A DNA stretch of 27,644 nucleotides from an uncultured Saprospiraceae bacterium (GCA_937926205.1 CALEYL010000024.1:1-27644), one strand, 5' to 3'. Shown: positions 20,001 through 27,644, counted from the stretch's first letter. Numbers and translations: made by a program. Notes: generated by a model not told the origin, from the letters alone.

Positions 20001-22936
20001 AATTGCCTTCAAATGCTGAGGCTGCCTGGCCTTTGAATGTGTTGCTGCTGCACGGCGGGAATCCCGCTTTCCTGCGTGTTTATCCCGGCACGGCCCAGGT
20101 GTTCCATGCCCTTTCTCCGGGTATTTACCGGCTCGTTTGGATTTATCCTGACGATCGCTATGCCCATGTTGACTCGCTGCGGGTGGAAGCAGGGGGGCTG
20201 ACCTTTCAGCGAATCGAAAATTTGACTGTACTGGATCGCGACACCTTCAGCATGCGGATGAACCAATTGCTGGAGCAGCAACTTTTTAGTCCGAACCCCA
20301 ATCAGAAAGCGGTTAAACAGGAAATCGGGCAAATGATGAACCTTTATCAGGGAAACTTTTCGTGGTCGGGGCCGGGCAGAATGATCCGCGGGCGCGTTAC
20401 AGATGAAAACGGCGAACCGCTCATTGGAGCATCTGTAATCGCCGGAAACAGAAGCAATGGTACCATAACAGATATAGAGGGGTATTACAACCTGTTTTTG
20501 CCGGAAGGCGTGGATGAAATTGAAATTTTTTATGTAGGCTATGAAACGCAACGGATTACGGACATCAGTCAGCGCCCGCAAGTGGATGCTGCGATGGCAA
20601 TGGGGGAAGGTGCTTTGTTGCAGGAAGTGGTGGTCACAGCATACAAAGTGCCGCTCATTAGCCAGGATCAGACAGTTGCCGGAATGGCGCTGACCAGTGA
20701 TCAGATTCGCAACCTGTCAACGCGTGACATAAATGCGTTGAGCGGGCGTATAGCCGGGCTTAGTTTGGAAGAAGACGGCGAGGTGAGCATACAGGGGAGT
20801 CGGTTAGATGCTGCTTATTATTACATTGATGGCGTTCGGGTAGATGCAAATGCACTCAACGCTGTTGACCGACAACAAATCCAAAGCATGGAGCTGGTTA
20901 GCGGCGATGCAGCAGCCGCTGTTTTCGGACCTGAAGGAGCTAAAGGCGTGGTTCTCATCACGACAAAAAAAGGAGGAAAAGGCGCCGATTTTGACGATGC
21001 TTTTCTGGAAGCAGCCAGCCAGGCCAGTTCCATTCGCAGCAATTTTTCTGATTACGCTTTCTGGCAACCTCGTTTGCGCACCGATGAAGCTGGAAAAGCG
21101 ACGTTTAAAGTTACTTTTCCCGACGACATCACCAACTGGCGGACTTTTGTCCTCGCCATGAACGATCACAAGCAAACAGGGAGCGCTGAGGGCAACATCC
21201 GCTCTTTTAAACCCTTAGCTGCAAGGCTCAGCCTGCCGCGTTTTCTGGTGCAAGGTGATAGTGCCTGGGCCATCGGCAAGGTGCTGAATTATACGCCCGA
21301 CACAGTGTCGCTTCGCGCCGGTTTTGCCATTGGAGCGGGGGAGGCCAGATTGCGGGATTACCAGGTTGCCGATGCGGTGACGGATTCCGTATTGCTTGCA
21401 CCGACAAGCGCTGATTCTTTACAGTTGAAATTTTTCCTGCAAAAAGCCGACGGCTACACCGATGGGGAACAGCGCAGCATTGACGTGTTGCCAAAAGGCC
21501 TGGAGCGCACTGCCGGTCAGTTTGTCGCACTTGAGGGCGATACGACTTTGCAGTGGACCTTCCCGGATAGTTTGGGCGAAGTGCACCTCTATGCCCGTGC
21601 CGACGTACTGGATGTGGTGGAGGAAGAAATTGCCCGGCTCATTCATTATCAGTACGATTGCAACGAACAAATGGCTTCCCGTCTGAAAGCCTTACTGGCA
21701 GAAGCGCAGATTGCCATTTACAAAAACAAACCTTTCCCCCGGGAAGCTCAGGTTGAAAAGTTAATCACCCGCATCCTGAATAACCAAAACGGGCAGGGGC
21801 TTTGGGGCTGGTGGAACAAATCAGCTACCAGTTTCTGGATCAGTACGCATGTGTTGGAGGCGCTGGCTCAGGCGCGCAGTATGGGGTATCGGGTCGCCCT
21901 GGCAGAGCAAAAAATCACGGAACAGGCGATTTGGGAACTGGAATCCAATACCGGAAACGACCAAAAACTGGAGTTGCTCTATTTGTTGCGCAGCTTTGGG
22001 GCTAAATTTAAGTATGAGGCTTATTTGCCCTTTATCGAAAAAGATACCACCTTATCCGTCTTCAACCGATTCCGCTTGATGGAGTTGCAACAATTGTGCG
22101 GACTTGAATGGAACAGAGACACCTTAAATCATTACCGCCAGGAAACACTGTTTGGCAATGTCTATTTTTTGGATGATGGAAGCCGCTATTCGCCGGACAG
22201 GAGTAAACTCCAACTCACGCTGGCTGCTTACCGCCTGCTGCAGCGTGACTCGCTGCCCGACAAGGCCTTGCTCGGGCGCATCCGCAATTATTTGTTGGAG
22301 CAGCGCAGCAACGGACAATGGAACAATACTTATGAATCGGCGCAGATCATTTCGGCAATTTTACCGGACCTTAAAACCAAAGGCGATACTTTGCTGCAAC
22401 CGGTGCTCAACTTATCCGGAGCAGTCGCTTCCGAGGTGAAAATGTTTCCTTATGAGGTTGTTTTTGCTCCGGGGAAGCCCTTAAACGTTTCCAAAACCGG
22501 CAACTTTCCGGTTTATTTCACAGCTTATCAGCGTTATTGGGACACGGCGCCGCGGGAAACCAGCGAAAATTTCCGCATTCGATCGGCTTTTGCCAGTGGG
22601 GGAGACTGGCTCCGCGCCGGGAAACCGGAAACGCTGGTTGTGACCGTAGATGTAAACAAGGATGCCCGGTATGTTATGATAGAAGTGCCCATTCCGGCAG
22701 CCTGTAGCTACGAGTCTAAAGAAAGTTCTTTTTCAGGAGAAGTGCACCGGGAGTATTTTCGACACAAAACCGCCATTTTTTGCGAAAACCTGAGGCCAGG
22801 AACATATAAGTTTGCGATCAGGTTACTCCCGCGTTATACCGGGAAGTTTGTGCTTAATCCGGCTAAAGTGGAACTCATGTATTTTCCTGTTTTTCAGGCA
22901 AATAATGAAGGCAGGAAGGTGGAGGTGCTGCGGTGA
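17015..22936 (+). CDS. Alpha-2-macroglobulin family protein with internal CarboxypepD_reg and TonB-plug domains
   Basis: The 1973-aa protein starts at ATG 17015 with a type I signal peptide (1-21, ending TTQAQ), so it is periplasmic or surface-exposed. The first 1100 residues are macroglobulin-type beta domains, including an MG2-like GDTVRYKAFLVNKKGRP near 263 and PGQQTDIRIAVSDQEGRP near 640. Residues about 1123-1205 are a CarboxypepD_reg-like domain (GRVTDENGEPLIGASVI, DIEGYYNL). Residues about 1204-1322 are a SusC-like plug: EVVVTAYK, RDINALSGRIAGL, YYYIDGVRVDA, AAVFGPEGAKGVVLITTKKG. No beta-barrel follows. The A2M domain then appears (WQPRLRTDEAGKATFKVTFP near 1350), and an alpha/alpha thioester domain with Cys1549-Asn-Glu-Gln1552, the CxEQ thioester pair. 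A2M proteins trap proteases by covalent capture. The plug within one is unusual. No penicillin-binding partner gene is adjacent. Confidence 0.92.
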   Translation: MRTSLLSFLFLLVLVYTTQAQNLLDSRQSSLYTYIYRISNEEAEGIYHDKKGEAYPGYFHTLIDSFYTDSIPSLHLPQGHYLRTAVRKGVLQAEIASIQDFYVAIFNNSADLCIGVQDSLGLVLPEAVVKAGHRQIPFDRQSQLFRLAKANKKGMLMVEYGGFKTWYDLDRRWNNPAWKRTLNGKPLRYIWQPLRFITYLPADAVRSINRRRPQRTVYQVQRFFVQTYHKVACLFNREQCDEDQLENKWQGYLVFNKPKFLPGDTVRYKAFLVNKKGRPLEDSVMVALSKSWKDQKELARIAPYRPGAYSGEFVLHDSLSLQLDKSYEVLLQKKKDQTYIRRSFRYEDYELHSISLAVRSEVNRHFRSGDFEIFLKGTDENDLNLADARVEITLRPLRVLHFVNDSLFLPDTLLHLEQALEPSGETVIAIPDSIFPALNLEYELLVNMLTSDNERKTERQVLTFYHQLEEPVFELRSDSIRVSFQRNGKSVPASAALYGYDQFDNLLPARPVDLPHQEKLNTQWLRYGINVNGMSRDFSAANEPALLRCRSERGTDSLKMDVDNPRKIPFRYFIYELNREIERGFGTSLSFLRRETGMHKYQIVLQYLWGGVVQENYYESTFSPNKLNIRVEQPALVYPGQQTDIRIAVSDQEGRPVPDVDLTAFGLTNKFKSGLPGIPALGLEQRGRRLINNFSLEPKPKMRVSAALDFPLWRQKARLDTIEYYHFLYPGRDIYRFETTAPDSVTQFSPYVVNAGVVQPVHVIYVDQKPVYFSWSENERPYAFSVTPGYHRIELRGSNRLYRIDSLYVPARQKLIFSLSDSVQTRHVSSIPMPYELTSAERDNLYRYIFPYRYAFGGEMPYLLQKGNAVLLQQKYRQFDPPGAANSYGNSRLAGPVMSDSLRFVFPEGYETRFVHEAFFEYDFSKALLKMRQVDPKTRYPLRLTGTASEQFKDWVFSEPYLLAERSRRLDAYRRQYARYRYPVSTAPNEGKLQVELPSNAEAAWPLNVLLLHGGNPAFLRVYPGTAQVFHALSPGIYRLVWIYPDDRYAHVDSLRVEAGGLTFQRIENLTVLDRDTFSMRMNQLLEQQLFSPNPNQKAVKQEIGQMMNLYQGNFSWSGPGRMIRGRVTDENGEPLIGASVIAGNRSNGTITDIEGYYNLFLPEGVDEIEIFYVGYETQRITDISQRPQVDAAMAMGEGALLQEVVVTAYKVPLISQDQTVAGMALTSDQIRNLSTRDINALSGRIAGLSLEEDGEVSIQGSRLDAAYYYIDGVRVDANALNAVDRQQIQSMELVSGDAAAAVFGPEGAKGVVLITTKKGGKGADFDDAFLEAASQASSIRSNFSDYAFWQPRLRTDEAGKATFKVTFPDDITNWRTFVLAMNDHKQTGSAEGNIRSFKPLAARLSLPRFLVQGDSAWAIGKVLNYTPDTVSLRAGFAIGAGEARLRDYQVADAVTDSVLLAPTSADSLQLKFFLQKADGYTDGEQRSIDVLPKGLERTAGQFVALEGDTTLQWTFPDSLGEVHLYARADVLDVVEEEIARLIHYQYDCNEQMASRLKALLAEAQIAIYKNKPFPREAQVEKLITRILNNQNGQGLWGWWNKSATSFWISTHVLEALAQARSMGYRVALAEQKITEQAIWELESNTGNDQKLELLYLLRSFGAKFKYEAYLPFIEKDTTLSVFNRFRLMELQQLCGLEWNRDTLNHYRQETLFGNVYFLDDGSRYSPDRSKLQLTLAAYRLLQRDSLPDKALLGRIRNYLLEQRSNGQWNNTYESAQIISAILPDLKTKGDTLLQPVLNLSGAVASEVKMFPYEVVFAPGKPLNVSKTGNFPVYFTAYQRYWDTAPRETSENFRIRSAFASGGDWLRAGKPETLVVTVDVNKDARYVMIEVPIPAACSYESKESSFSGEVHREYFRHKTAIFCENLRPGTYKFAIRLLPRYTGKFVLNPAKVELMYFPVFQANNEGRKVEVLR

Positions 22937-23198
22937 TTTGCGGTCAGTTATTGGAACATTACTGCCTTCGCCTCGATGCAGGGTTTCCTGCTGTTGTAGT
23001 CGCACTTTTTGTGTGGAGAATGAGCACTTTCAGGCAAATTGATCCCTAATAACTGGCATTTGAGCTTGTCCTCGAACAGCTGTATTTTAAGAAAAAATCT
23101 GTATATTTATTGAACCAAAACAAGCTTCTTTTAATGCTCTAAAACAACACCCACCTGGTTTCACCCTGTTTGTTTTTGTTTCATCAAAATTTACAGTC
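22937..23198. other. Intergenic stretch with a possible promoter
   Basis: There is no gene here. TTTG (23059-23062) followed 20 nt later by TATTTTAA (23083-23090), and TATATTTA at 23102-23109, are possible promoter boxes for the membrane protein at 23199. Both -7 boxes are imperfect. Confidence 0.3.
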
Positions 23199-23570
23199 AT
23201 GAACAAGGAATCGTTGTCAAAACCCATAGGCATTATCGGATTCGTCGCCATGTTACTGGGAGCAATTGACCCTTTGGAAGGCTCTTTAATCATAGTCCCG
23301 GGAGCCGGTTTACTTGCACTTAGTGCAATGTTTCAGGAAAGTCGCCGTCGCCGCTTGTTGTACCTTGCTTTTTTGATGATCCTGATTGGGGTTGGCGTTA
23401 TGTTTGTTTTTAGCTGGATGGGTGGTATTGGGGGAGATTCAGGTCGCTCTATGTTGCTGGCACTTTTGGTGTTGCCTTATCCAATTGGTTGGGTTTTGGG
23501 TCTGGTTGCAGCGATCATGATGTTTAAAGACAGCCAGAAAGCAGAAAATGTAGCACACCCGACGGAGTAA
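23199..23570 (+). CDS. Small integral membrane protein, four predicted helices
   Basis: The 123-aa protein starts at ATG 23199. Hydrophobic segments lie at about 9-26 (PIGIIGFVAMLLGAID region), 29-44 (SLIIVPGAGLLALSAM), 53-73 (LLYLAFLMILIGVGVMFVFSW) and 85-109 (LLALLVLPYPIGWVLGLVAAIM). A basic loop ESRRRRLL (47-54) between the second and third helices suggests that it faces the cytoplasm, as does the charged C-terminus. I do not recognise a family. The next gene starts 182 bp downstream behind its own promoter, so it is probably transcribed alone. Confidence 0.7.
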   Translation: MNKESLSKPIGIIGFVAMLLGAIDPLEGSLIIVPGAGLLALSAMFQESRRRRLLYLAFLMILIGVGVMFVFSWMGGIGGDSGRSMLLALLVLPYPIGWVLGLVAAIMMFKDSQKAENVAHPTE

Positions 23571-23675
23571 GTAAGGGTTGCGGGTTTATGTTGTCATGAA
23601 TAGAAGTATTGGAGTTAGCAGGTTAATGGTATTAGCCGGGAAATAAGCGCATCTGCGTCATTAGAACAGCAAAAG

Positions 23676-23710
23676 TTTGCCCTTAGAATTTCATTTTTTG
23701 TGTAGTTTTG
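23676..23710 (+). promoter_or_regulatory. Promoter of the GH13 lipoprotein gene
   Basis: TTTG (23676-23679) and TAGTTTTG (23703-23710, exact TAnnTTTG) are 23 nt apart, slightly longer than usual. Transcription would start about 35 nt before ATG 23753. Confidence 0.5.
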
Positions 23711-23752
23711 GTGGCGATGAGTTTCATTACACCACATTTCAAACACATTAAA

Positions 23753-25240
23753 ATGAAAATCAATTTTTTAGGTCTTATATGCGTCTTGCTTTTTGCAAGC
23801 ATTTTTATCTGCACTTCCTGTAAAAACAATGCTGAACAAAGCGACAGCGCCAATGCTGCCGGGGTAGTTTATGAAAAACCGCGGGTTCCCGACTGGCACA
23901 AAAATGCGACGATATACGAAGTCAACCTCAGGCATTATACGCCTGAAAATACCTTTAAGTCTTTTGAAGCAGAACTGCCCCGACTGAAAGATATGGGCAT
24001 TGACATCCTGTGGTTTATGCCCATCCATCCCGTGAGCGTAAAAAACCGCAAAGGTGAGTTGGGCAGCCCTTATGCTGTGGGCGACTACTATGCGGTGAAC
24101 CCGGATTATGGGACCATGGACGACTTCAAACACCTGCTCAAAGCCATCCACGATGCCGGCATGTACTGCATCATTGACTGGGTGCCGAACCATACGGGCT
24201 GGGACAACCCCTGGATTACGGAACACAAAGACTGGTATACACAGGACAAAGACGGCAATGTTATTGATCCAATTGACTACAATACCGGGAAATCCTGGGG
24301 TTGGACGGATGTTGCCGATTTGAACTACGACAATCCCGCCATGCGGCTTGGGATGATTGAAGTCATGAAATTTTGGGTGACAGAGGTCGGTATTGATGGT
24401 TTTCGGGTTGACGTTGCCCACGGTATTCCGGTTGATTTCTGGGCTCAGTGCTCTGATTCCCTTTACGCCATTAAACCCCTGTTTATGTTAGCGGAAGCGG
24501 AAGTGCCGGACATTCGCAACAATGGCGCTTTTGTGATGGATTATGGTTGGGAGATGCACCATCTTTTGAATGAAATAGCCAAATATCAGGGCGCCAACCG
24601 CGAAAAAACAAAGCAACTCTCCCAGGGTAATGTGGTGGAAGGCGGCGACAAAGCGCCTGAGAAAAAAACAGCGCTGGACATTGATAAAATGCTGGCCAAA
24701 AAAGACAGTCAATACGTAAAAGGTTATGCCATGCAGTTTACCTCCAACCACGACGAAAACTCCTGGTCGGGGACAGAATTTCAGCGCATGGGAGATGGAC
24801 ACAAAGCCTTCGCCGTGCTGACCGCTACCTTCGATGGCATGCCTTTGTTGTACACCGGGATGGAATCGGCGATGGACAAGCAACTGGAGTTTTTCAAAAA
24901 AGACGTCATCCCCTGGGGCAATTACCAATACGCCGGATTTTACAAAACACTTTTTGAGCTGAAACACAAAAATCAGGCGCTTTGGAATGGGGAATACGGC
25001 GGCAAGCTGGTCAAGATTCCCACCGGAAACGACGAAAACATCTATGCCTTTATTCGCGAAAAAGCCGGGGACAAAGTAGTGGTCATCATTAATTTATCAG
25101 CTAAAAAACAAGCATTTACGCTGAAAGGCAGCAATTTCGGCGGCGACTATACCGAAGTTTTTTCCAACAAAGAAGAGGCGCTGAAAGACGGCATGAGCAT
25201 GGAGCTGGGGGCTTGGGATTATAGGGTTTATTCGAATTAA
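23753..25240 (+). CDS. GH13 alpha-amylase family lipoprotein
   Basis: The 495-aa protein starts at ATG 23753. Residues 1-22 form a lipoprotein-type signal with Cys23 in FICTSCKNN, an acceptable though imperfect lipobox, so it is probably membrane-anchored facing the periplasm or surface. GH13 conserved regions are all present: DWVPNHTG (142-149), GFRVDVAHG with nucleophile Asp220, MLAEAEV with acid/base Glu248, and TSNHDEN with Asp334. After the (beta/alpha)8 barrel, residues about 415-495 form the usual C-terminal beta domain. The substrate is probably an alpha-glucan or maltodextrin; the precise specificity cannot be read. No susC/susD, regulator or other glycosidase is nearby, so this is not a polysaccharide utilisation locus. 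Confidence 0.93.
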   Translation: MKINFLGLICVLLFASIFICTSCKNNAEQSDSANAAGVVYEKPRVPDWHKNATIYEVNLRHYTPENTFKSFEAELPRLKDMGIDILWFMPIHPVSVKNRKGELGSPYAVGDYYAVNPDYGTMDDFKHLLKAIHDAGMYCIIDWVPNHTGWDNPWITEHKDWYTQDKDGNVIDPIDYNTGKSWGWTDVADLNYDNPAMRLGMIEVMKFWVTEVGIDGFRVDVAHGIPVDFWAQCSDSLYAIKPLFMLAEAEVPDIRNNGAFVMDYGWEMHHLLNEIAKYQGANREKTKQLSQGNVVEGGDKAPEKKTALDIDKMLAKKDSQYVKGYAMQFTSNHDENSWSGTEFQRMGDGHKAFAVLTATFDGMPLLYTGMESAMDKQLEFFKKDVIPWGNYQYAGFYKTLFELKHKNQALWNGEYGGKLVKIPTGNDENIYAFIREKAGDKVVVIINLSAKKQAFTLKGSNFGGDYTEVFSNKEEALKDGMSMELGAWDYRVYSN

Positions 25241-25262
25241 CTGATGGGGGCTGGGTTTACAA

Positions 25263-25346
25263 GATGATTACGATCTGGAAGAGTATACTGGCAAACTGAC
25301 TGAAGAACTCAAGCATATCCCGGAAGCGGAAAAAAACGCAGCGTGA
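25263..25346 (+). pseudogene. Possible C-terminal scrap of a small gene
   Basis: After the amylase stop, a frame reads DDYDLEEYTGKLTEELKHIP and EAEKNAA to TGA 25344-25346. It has coding-like acidic-helix composition but no start codon; the frame opens at a TGA at 25242. It may be the tail of a lost small protein or chance. Confidence 0.25.
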
Positions 25347-25356
25347 CGAAGCATTC

Positions 25357-26307
25357 TCAGACTTTACTCACATCATTCAATTTGTCCAGCTCCAGGCGGA
25401 CCACCCCGTCTTCGGGGTAGTACATTTTATTAAAGCGGTAGTCCCAGAGAATTTCATTCGCCATGTACGAATAGTTGGCGTGTACTGTTTGTGAAAACGT
25501 TTCGTCGAAGCCCTGCACAATGACCAGAATTTCGGCATTCATTTGCTGCAGGCGTTCCGGTGTTTGGTTGTGGAATGGGCTGTCAGAACCGATTTCGTGA
25601 ACCAAAGTCCAATTGAGCGGGAAAAGGGTCACCTTTTCCCGTTCCAGTTTAAGGCCGACATAACGTCGCGTAGCTTCTCCATTCCGATATTCCGTCCAGG
25701 AAAAAACAACCTGGGTTTCCAGATTGATGATTTTGTTGCTGCGTTCGTTGACGATGCGAAATTGCAGGCTTTTCCCGTCTTTATAGGGTGCAATCAATGC
25801 ATTTTTGCTGAACAGGATATGCGCTTTAGGGCGCGAAAAACGCGAAAAGACCAAACCGGTAACCAAGGCTACGGCAATCAATCCAACCATAGCATCCATC
25901 ACTGCAATTAAATTTGCTGCGATGCTGTGGGGGCTCATGGCGCCGTATCCCACTGTTGTAAAGGTTTGAATGCTGAAGAAAAAAGATTTGACAAAGCGCG
26001 TCCAGAATTCTGTTTCATCTACCCCGATCAAAGCGCCGGGACCCAAAAGGGCCAGTAAAAAAGCGAATACGCCATTGATGGCAAAATAAAATGCGACGAC
26101 CAAAAGCAAAAAAAGTGCCCAGGGCATTTCGATAAGCGGTTCGTAAATCAACCACTGTCGTCTTCCGCTGCGCTGAACGTTGAACCGGCCATTCTTGTCA
26201 ATTAATCTTTCACCGGAAGCGCCTACTTTTGTGCCAAATCCCAGATCGTTCTCCTGATCTTTGCGACCGGGGAACAAACGTCCTGATAAGGGGCGTTGCT
26301 GTTTCAT
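25357..26307 (-). CDS. Inward-rectifier (KirBac-type) potassium channel
   Basis: The 316-aa protein starts at ATG 26307; the frame is open 26 codons further upstream, but that would run into the divergent gene. It forms a tetrameric inner-membrane K+ channel. A slide-helix region with WLIYEPLIEMPW (52-63) leads into TM1 (about 64-89). The pore helix ends in the selectivity filter TVGYG (118-122). TM2 (about 129-154) has the family phrase VTGLVFSRFSRPKAHILFS, where Kir-type channels carry FARF-x-x-P-x-A. The cytoplasmic IRK immunoglobulin-like domain fills about 155-316. Length and domain order are normal. KirBac channels are modulated by lipids, ions or pH. It is divergent from the Rieske gene, with starts 49 bp apart. 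Confidence 0.93.
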   Translation of the reverse strand: MKQQRPLSGRLFPGRKDQENDLGFGTKVGASGERLIDKNGRFNVQRSGRRQWLIYEPLIEMPWALFLLLVVAFYFAINGVFAFLLALLGPGALIGVDETEFWTRFVKSFFFSIQTFTTVGYGAMSPHSIAANLIAVMDAMVGLIAVALVTGLVFSRFSRPKAHILFSKNALIAPYKDGKSLQFRIVNERSNKIINLETQVVFSWTEYRNGEATRRYVGLKLEREKVTLFPLNWTLVHEIGSDSPFHNQTPERLQQMNAEILVIVQGFDETFSQTVHANYSYMANEILWDYRFNKMYYPEDGVVRLELDKLNDVSKV

Positions 26308-26356
26308 AAAAAAGCGATTTTTAGCATAACAAATTTTCTTCAATTTGGATGTAACT

Positions 26357-27439
26357 ATGGAAAAATATGTCATTTCCCCGGACATCAGAAAGGCAGCTAC
26401 CCTGCCCTCCGATTTTTATCGCAATGCAGCCGTTTTTGAAGCTTCCAAAGAAAAAATCTTTGCTTCCGGCTGGAATTTTGTGACCGAATCGACGTCCATT
26501 GCCGATCCCGGTCAGGTTTATCCTTTTACCTTGCTGGAGGGTGTATTGGATGAACCTCTGGTGCTGACCCACGACCAAAATGGCCAAAAACATTGCCTGT
26601 CGAATGTTTGTACCCACCGGGGAAACATCGTGGTTGGCCAGCCCGGGAAGTCGAGGATGCTTACTTGTGGCTACCATGGCCGTTGTTTTCGCCTGGATGG
26701 CAGCTTTAAAAGCATGCCCGCATTTGAAAGTACATCGGATTTTCCCACACCGGCCGACAACCTTAGCTCAGTGGCATTGGAAGAATGGCTGGGCCTCGTT
26801 TTTGTTTCCCTTAATCCTCGGGTCAGCTTTGAAGAAATGACGCGTCCGATGCGCGAGCGGATAGATTGGCTGCCTTTAGATACCTTGCACCTTGTAGAGG
26901 AAGGTACAACCGATTATCATGTCAACGCCCATTGGGCTTTGTATTGCGACAATTTTCTGGAAGGGTTCCACATTCCGTTTGTGCATCCTGCGCTCAATGC
27001 AGCCATCGATTTCGGGCAATATGCCTACGAAATATTCCCTTATGGCAATTTACAGGTGGGCATTGCTGATGAAGGCCAGCCTTATTTTGAGATCCCTGAG
27101 GGGCATCCTGATTTTGGTCGCAAGGTCTATGCCTACTATTTCTGGATGTTTCCCAATCTCATGTTCAATTTCTACCCCTGGGGGCTGTCGCTCAATGTCG
27201 TAGAACCACAGGGCCTGCAAAAAACGCGCATCCGTTTCCGCACCTACGAATTCCGGGGTACCAGGCACCGGAGGGCATTAAACAGCCTGGAAATGACAGA
27301 ACTGGAAGACGAAGCCGTGGTGGAAAGCGTGCAGCGTGGCATCCAATCGCGCTATTACCACAGCGGGCGTTTTTCACCGACGATGGAGCAGGGTGTGCAT
27401 CATTTTCATTCTTTGCTGGCGAATGCACTTGGGGGGTGA
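26357..27439 (+). CDS. Rieske non-haem iron oxygenase, ring-hydroxylating alpha-subunit type
   Basis: The 360-aa protein starts at ATG 26357. The N-terminal Rieske domain binds a [2Fe-2S] cluster through Cys85 and His87 (CTHRG) and Cys104 and His107 (CGYHG). The catalytic domain has a mononuclear iron site, with His205 and His210 in DNFLEGFHIPFVHP and Asp318 in ELEDEAVVESVQRG, the usual 2-His-1-carboxylate set. Length and layout resemble the choline/carnitine monooxygenase and phenylpropionate-dioxygenase alpha families. The substrate cannot be read, and no reductase or ferredoxin gene is in view, so electron supply must come from elsewhere. With a K+ channel next door, a role in osmoprotectant (betaine) metabolism is possible but only a guess. 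Confidence 0.9.
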   Translation: MEKYVISPDIRKAATLPSDFYRNAAVFEASKEKIFASGWNFVTESTSIADPGQVYPFTLLEGVLDEPLVLTHDQNGQKHCLSNVCTHRGNIVVGQPGKSRMLTCGYHGRCFRLDGSFKSMPAFESTSDFPTPADNLSSVALEEWLGLVFVSLNPRVSFEEMTRPMRERIDWLPLDTLHLVEEGTTDYHVNAHWALYCDNFLEGFHIPFVHPALNAAIDFGQYAYEIFPYGNLQVGIADEGQPYFEIPEGHPDFGRKVYAYYFWMFPNLMFNFYPWGLSLNVVEPQGLQKTRIRFRTYEFRGTRHRRALNSLEMTELEDEAVVESVQRGIQSRYYHSGRFSPTMEQGVHHFHSLLANALGG

Positions 27440-27463
27440 ATGAGCAAATTTGCAAATAAGGCA

Positions 27464-27590
27464 AGCACCAGGTAGAGAGTAGAAGGTAGAGGGTAGAAAG
27501 AGTGATCGAAATTAGCAGCCTGCCTCCTTTACCCTTTATCCTTTATCCTTTAACCTTTAACCTTTCTACTTTACCCTTTCCCCTTAAAAA
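27464..27590. repeat. Purine block and pyrimidine CCTTTAAC-type repeat, copy C
   Basis: AGGTAGAGAGTAGAAGGTAG and GGGTAGAAAG (27468-27500) are followed by a pyrimidine run (27521-27585) of CTTTACCC, TTTATCC and CCTTTAACC words, as at 419-480 and 14635-14689. GGGTAGAAAG and CTTTCTACTTTACCC can pair, so the block may fold. Confidence 0.65.
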
Positions 27591-27598
27591 CGGTGGAC

Positions 27599-27630
27599 GC
27601 CTGCCTGCCGGCAGCTACGGTTTATACACA
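27599..27630. repeat. Right copy of the terminal inverted sequence
   Basis: The reverse complement reads TGTGTATAAACCGTAGCT and then GCCGGCAGGCAGGC, matching 33-65. Beyond it the minus strand has an early in-frame TGA relative to the 1-48 gene, so the right copy is not the end of a paralogous coding sequence in the same frame. Confidence 0.7.
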
Positions 27631-27644
27631 ACTCAAAGAACGTA

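Noticed and set aside
20009..20581. 190-codon open frame antisense to the macroglobulin gene
   Set aside because: The sense strand has clear domains here. The antisense composition is that of a mirrored frame, with no start context.
23753..25240. Polysaccharide utilisation locus around the GH13 gene
   Set aside because: No susC/susD pair, regulator or second glycosidase is adjacent. The plug domain at 20.6 kb belongs to the macroglobulin protein.

Overview
The window looks like chromosomal DNA from a Bacteroidota bacterium, most likely a member of the Saprospiria (Saprospiraceae, Haliscomenobacter or Lewinella-like); the lower rank is an inference. The evidence is a secreted protein with a type IX secretion (T9SS) C-terminal domain, a SusC-type CarboxypepD_reg plus plug module, promoters of the Bacteroidota form TTTG-N19-23-TAnnTTTG, almost no Shine-Dalgarno sites, and many short dispersed intergenic repeats. 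Most genes are housekeeping or envelope genes. I see no rRNA, tRNA, CRISPR array, transposase, integrase or phage gene.

Layout. 1-480: the 3' end of a gene, then repeats. 480-1229 (-): a secreted protein with a TIMP-like six-cysteine domain and a T9SS sorting domain. 1545-1798: the wreck of another T9SS-exported protein. 1957-4542: phoH, a 69-aa ORF and aroA, closely spaced. 4640-4846: a repeat cluster. 4913-7099: rnr (RNase R). 7114-7543 (-): an intact DUF433 antitoxin-like gene with a deleted, frameshifted DUF5615-like toxin behind it. 7681-9864 (-): metG. 9865-10888: about 1 kb without a conventional gene, holding palindromes, an operator-like site, a frameshifted small ORF and a possible 47-aa membrane peptide. 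10889-12004: a DUF1015 protein. 12074-13181 (-): rplU-rpmA, with L27 carrying an extra helix-hairpin-helix tail. 13363-13548: a DUF6435-like small protein. 13691-14497 (-): dapF. 14707-14880 (-): a 57-aa one-pass membrane protein. 14996-16429: an HtrA/DegP-type protease. 16430-17014: nested palindromes. 17015-22936: a 1973-aa alpha-2-macroglobulin with a TonB-plug module inside it. 23199-25240: a membrane protein and a GH13 lipoprotein. 25357-26307 (-) and 26357-27439 (+): a divergent pair, a KirBac-type potassium channel and a Rieske oxygenase. The window closes on repeats, one of which is an inverted copy of a repeat at its start.

How it fits together. phoH, rnr, metG, rplU/rpmA, aroA and dapF are core RNA, translation and biosynthesis functions. 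The envelope genes share a proteolysis theme: an HtrA protease, a macroglobulin-type protease trap and a TIMP-like secreted domain. The points most worth following up are the macroglobulin/TonB-plug chimera, the TIMP-like T9SS protein, the L27-HhH fusion, the half-dead toxin-antitoxin pair, and the operator plus small-peptide region around 10.6-10.8 kb. All identifications come from reading motifs; no database search was run.
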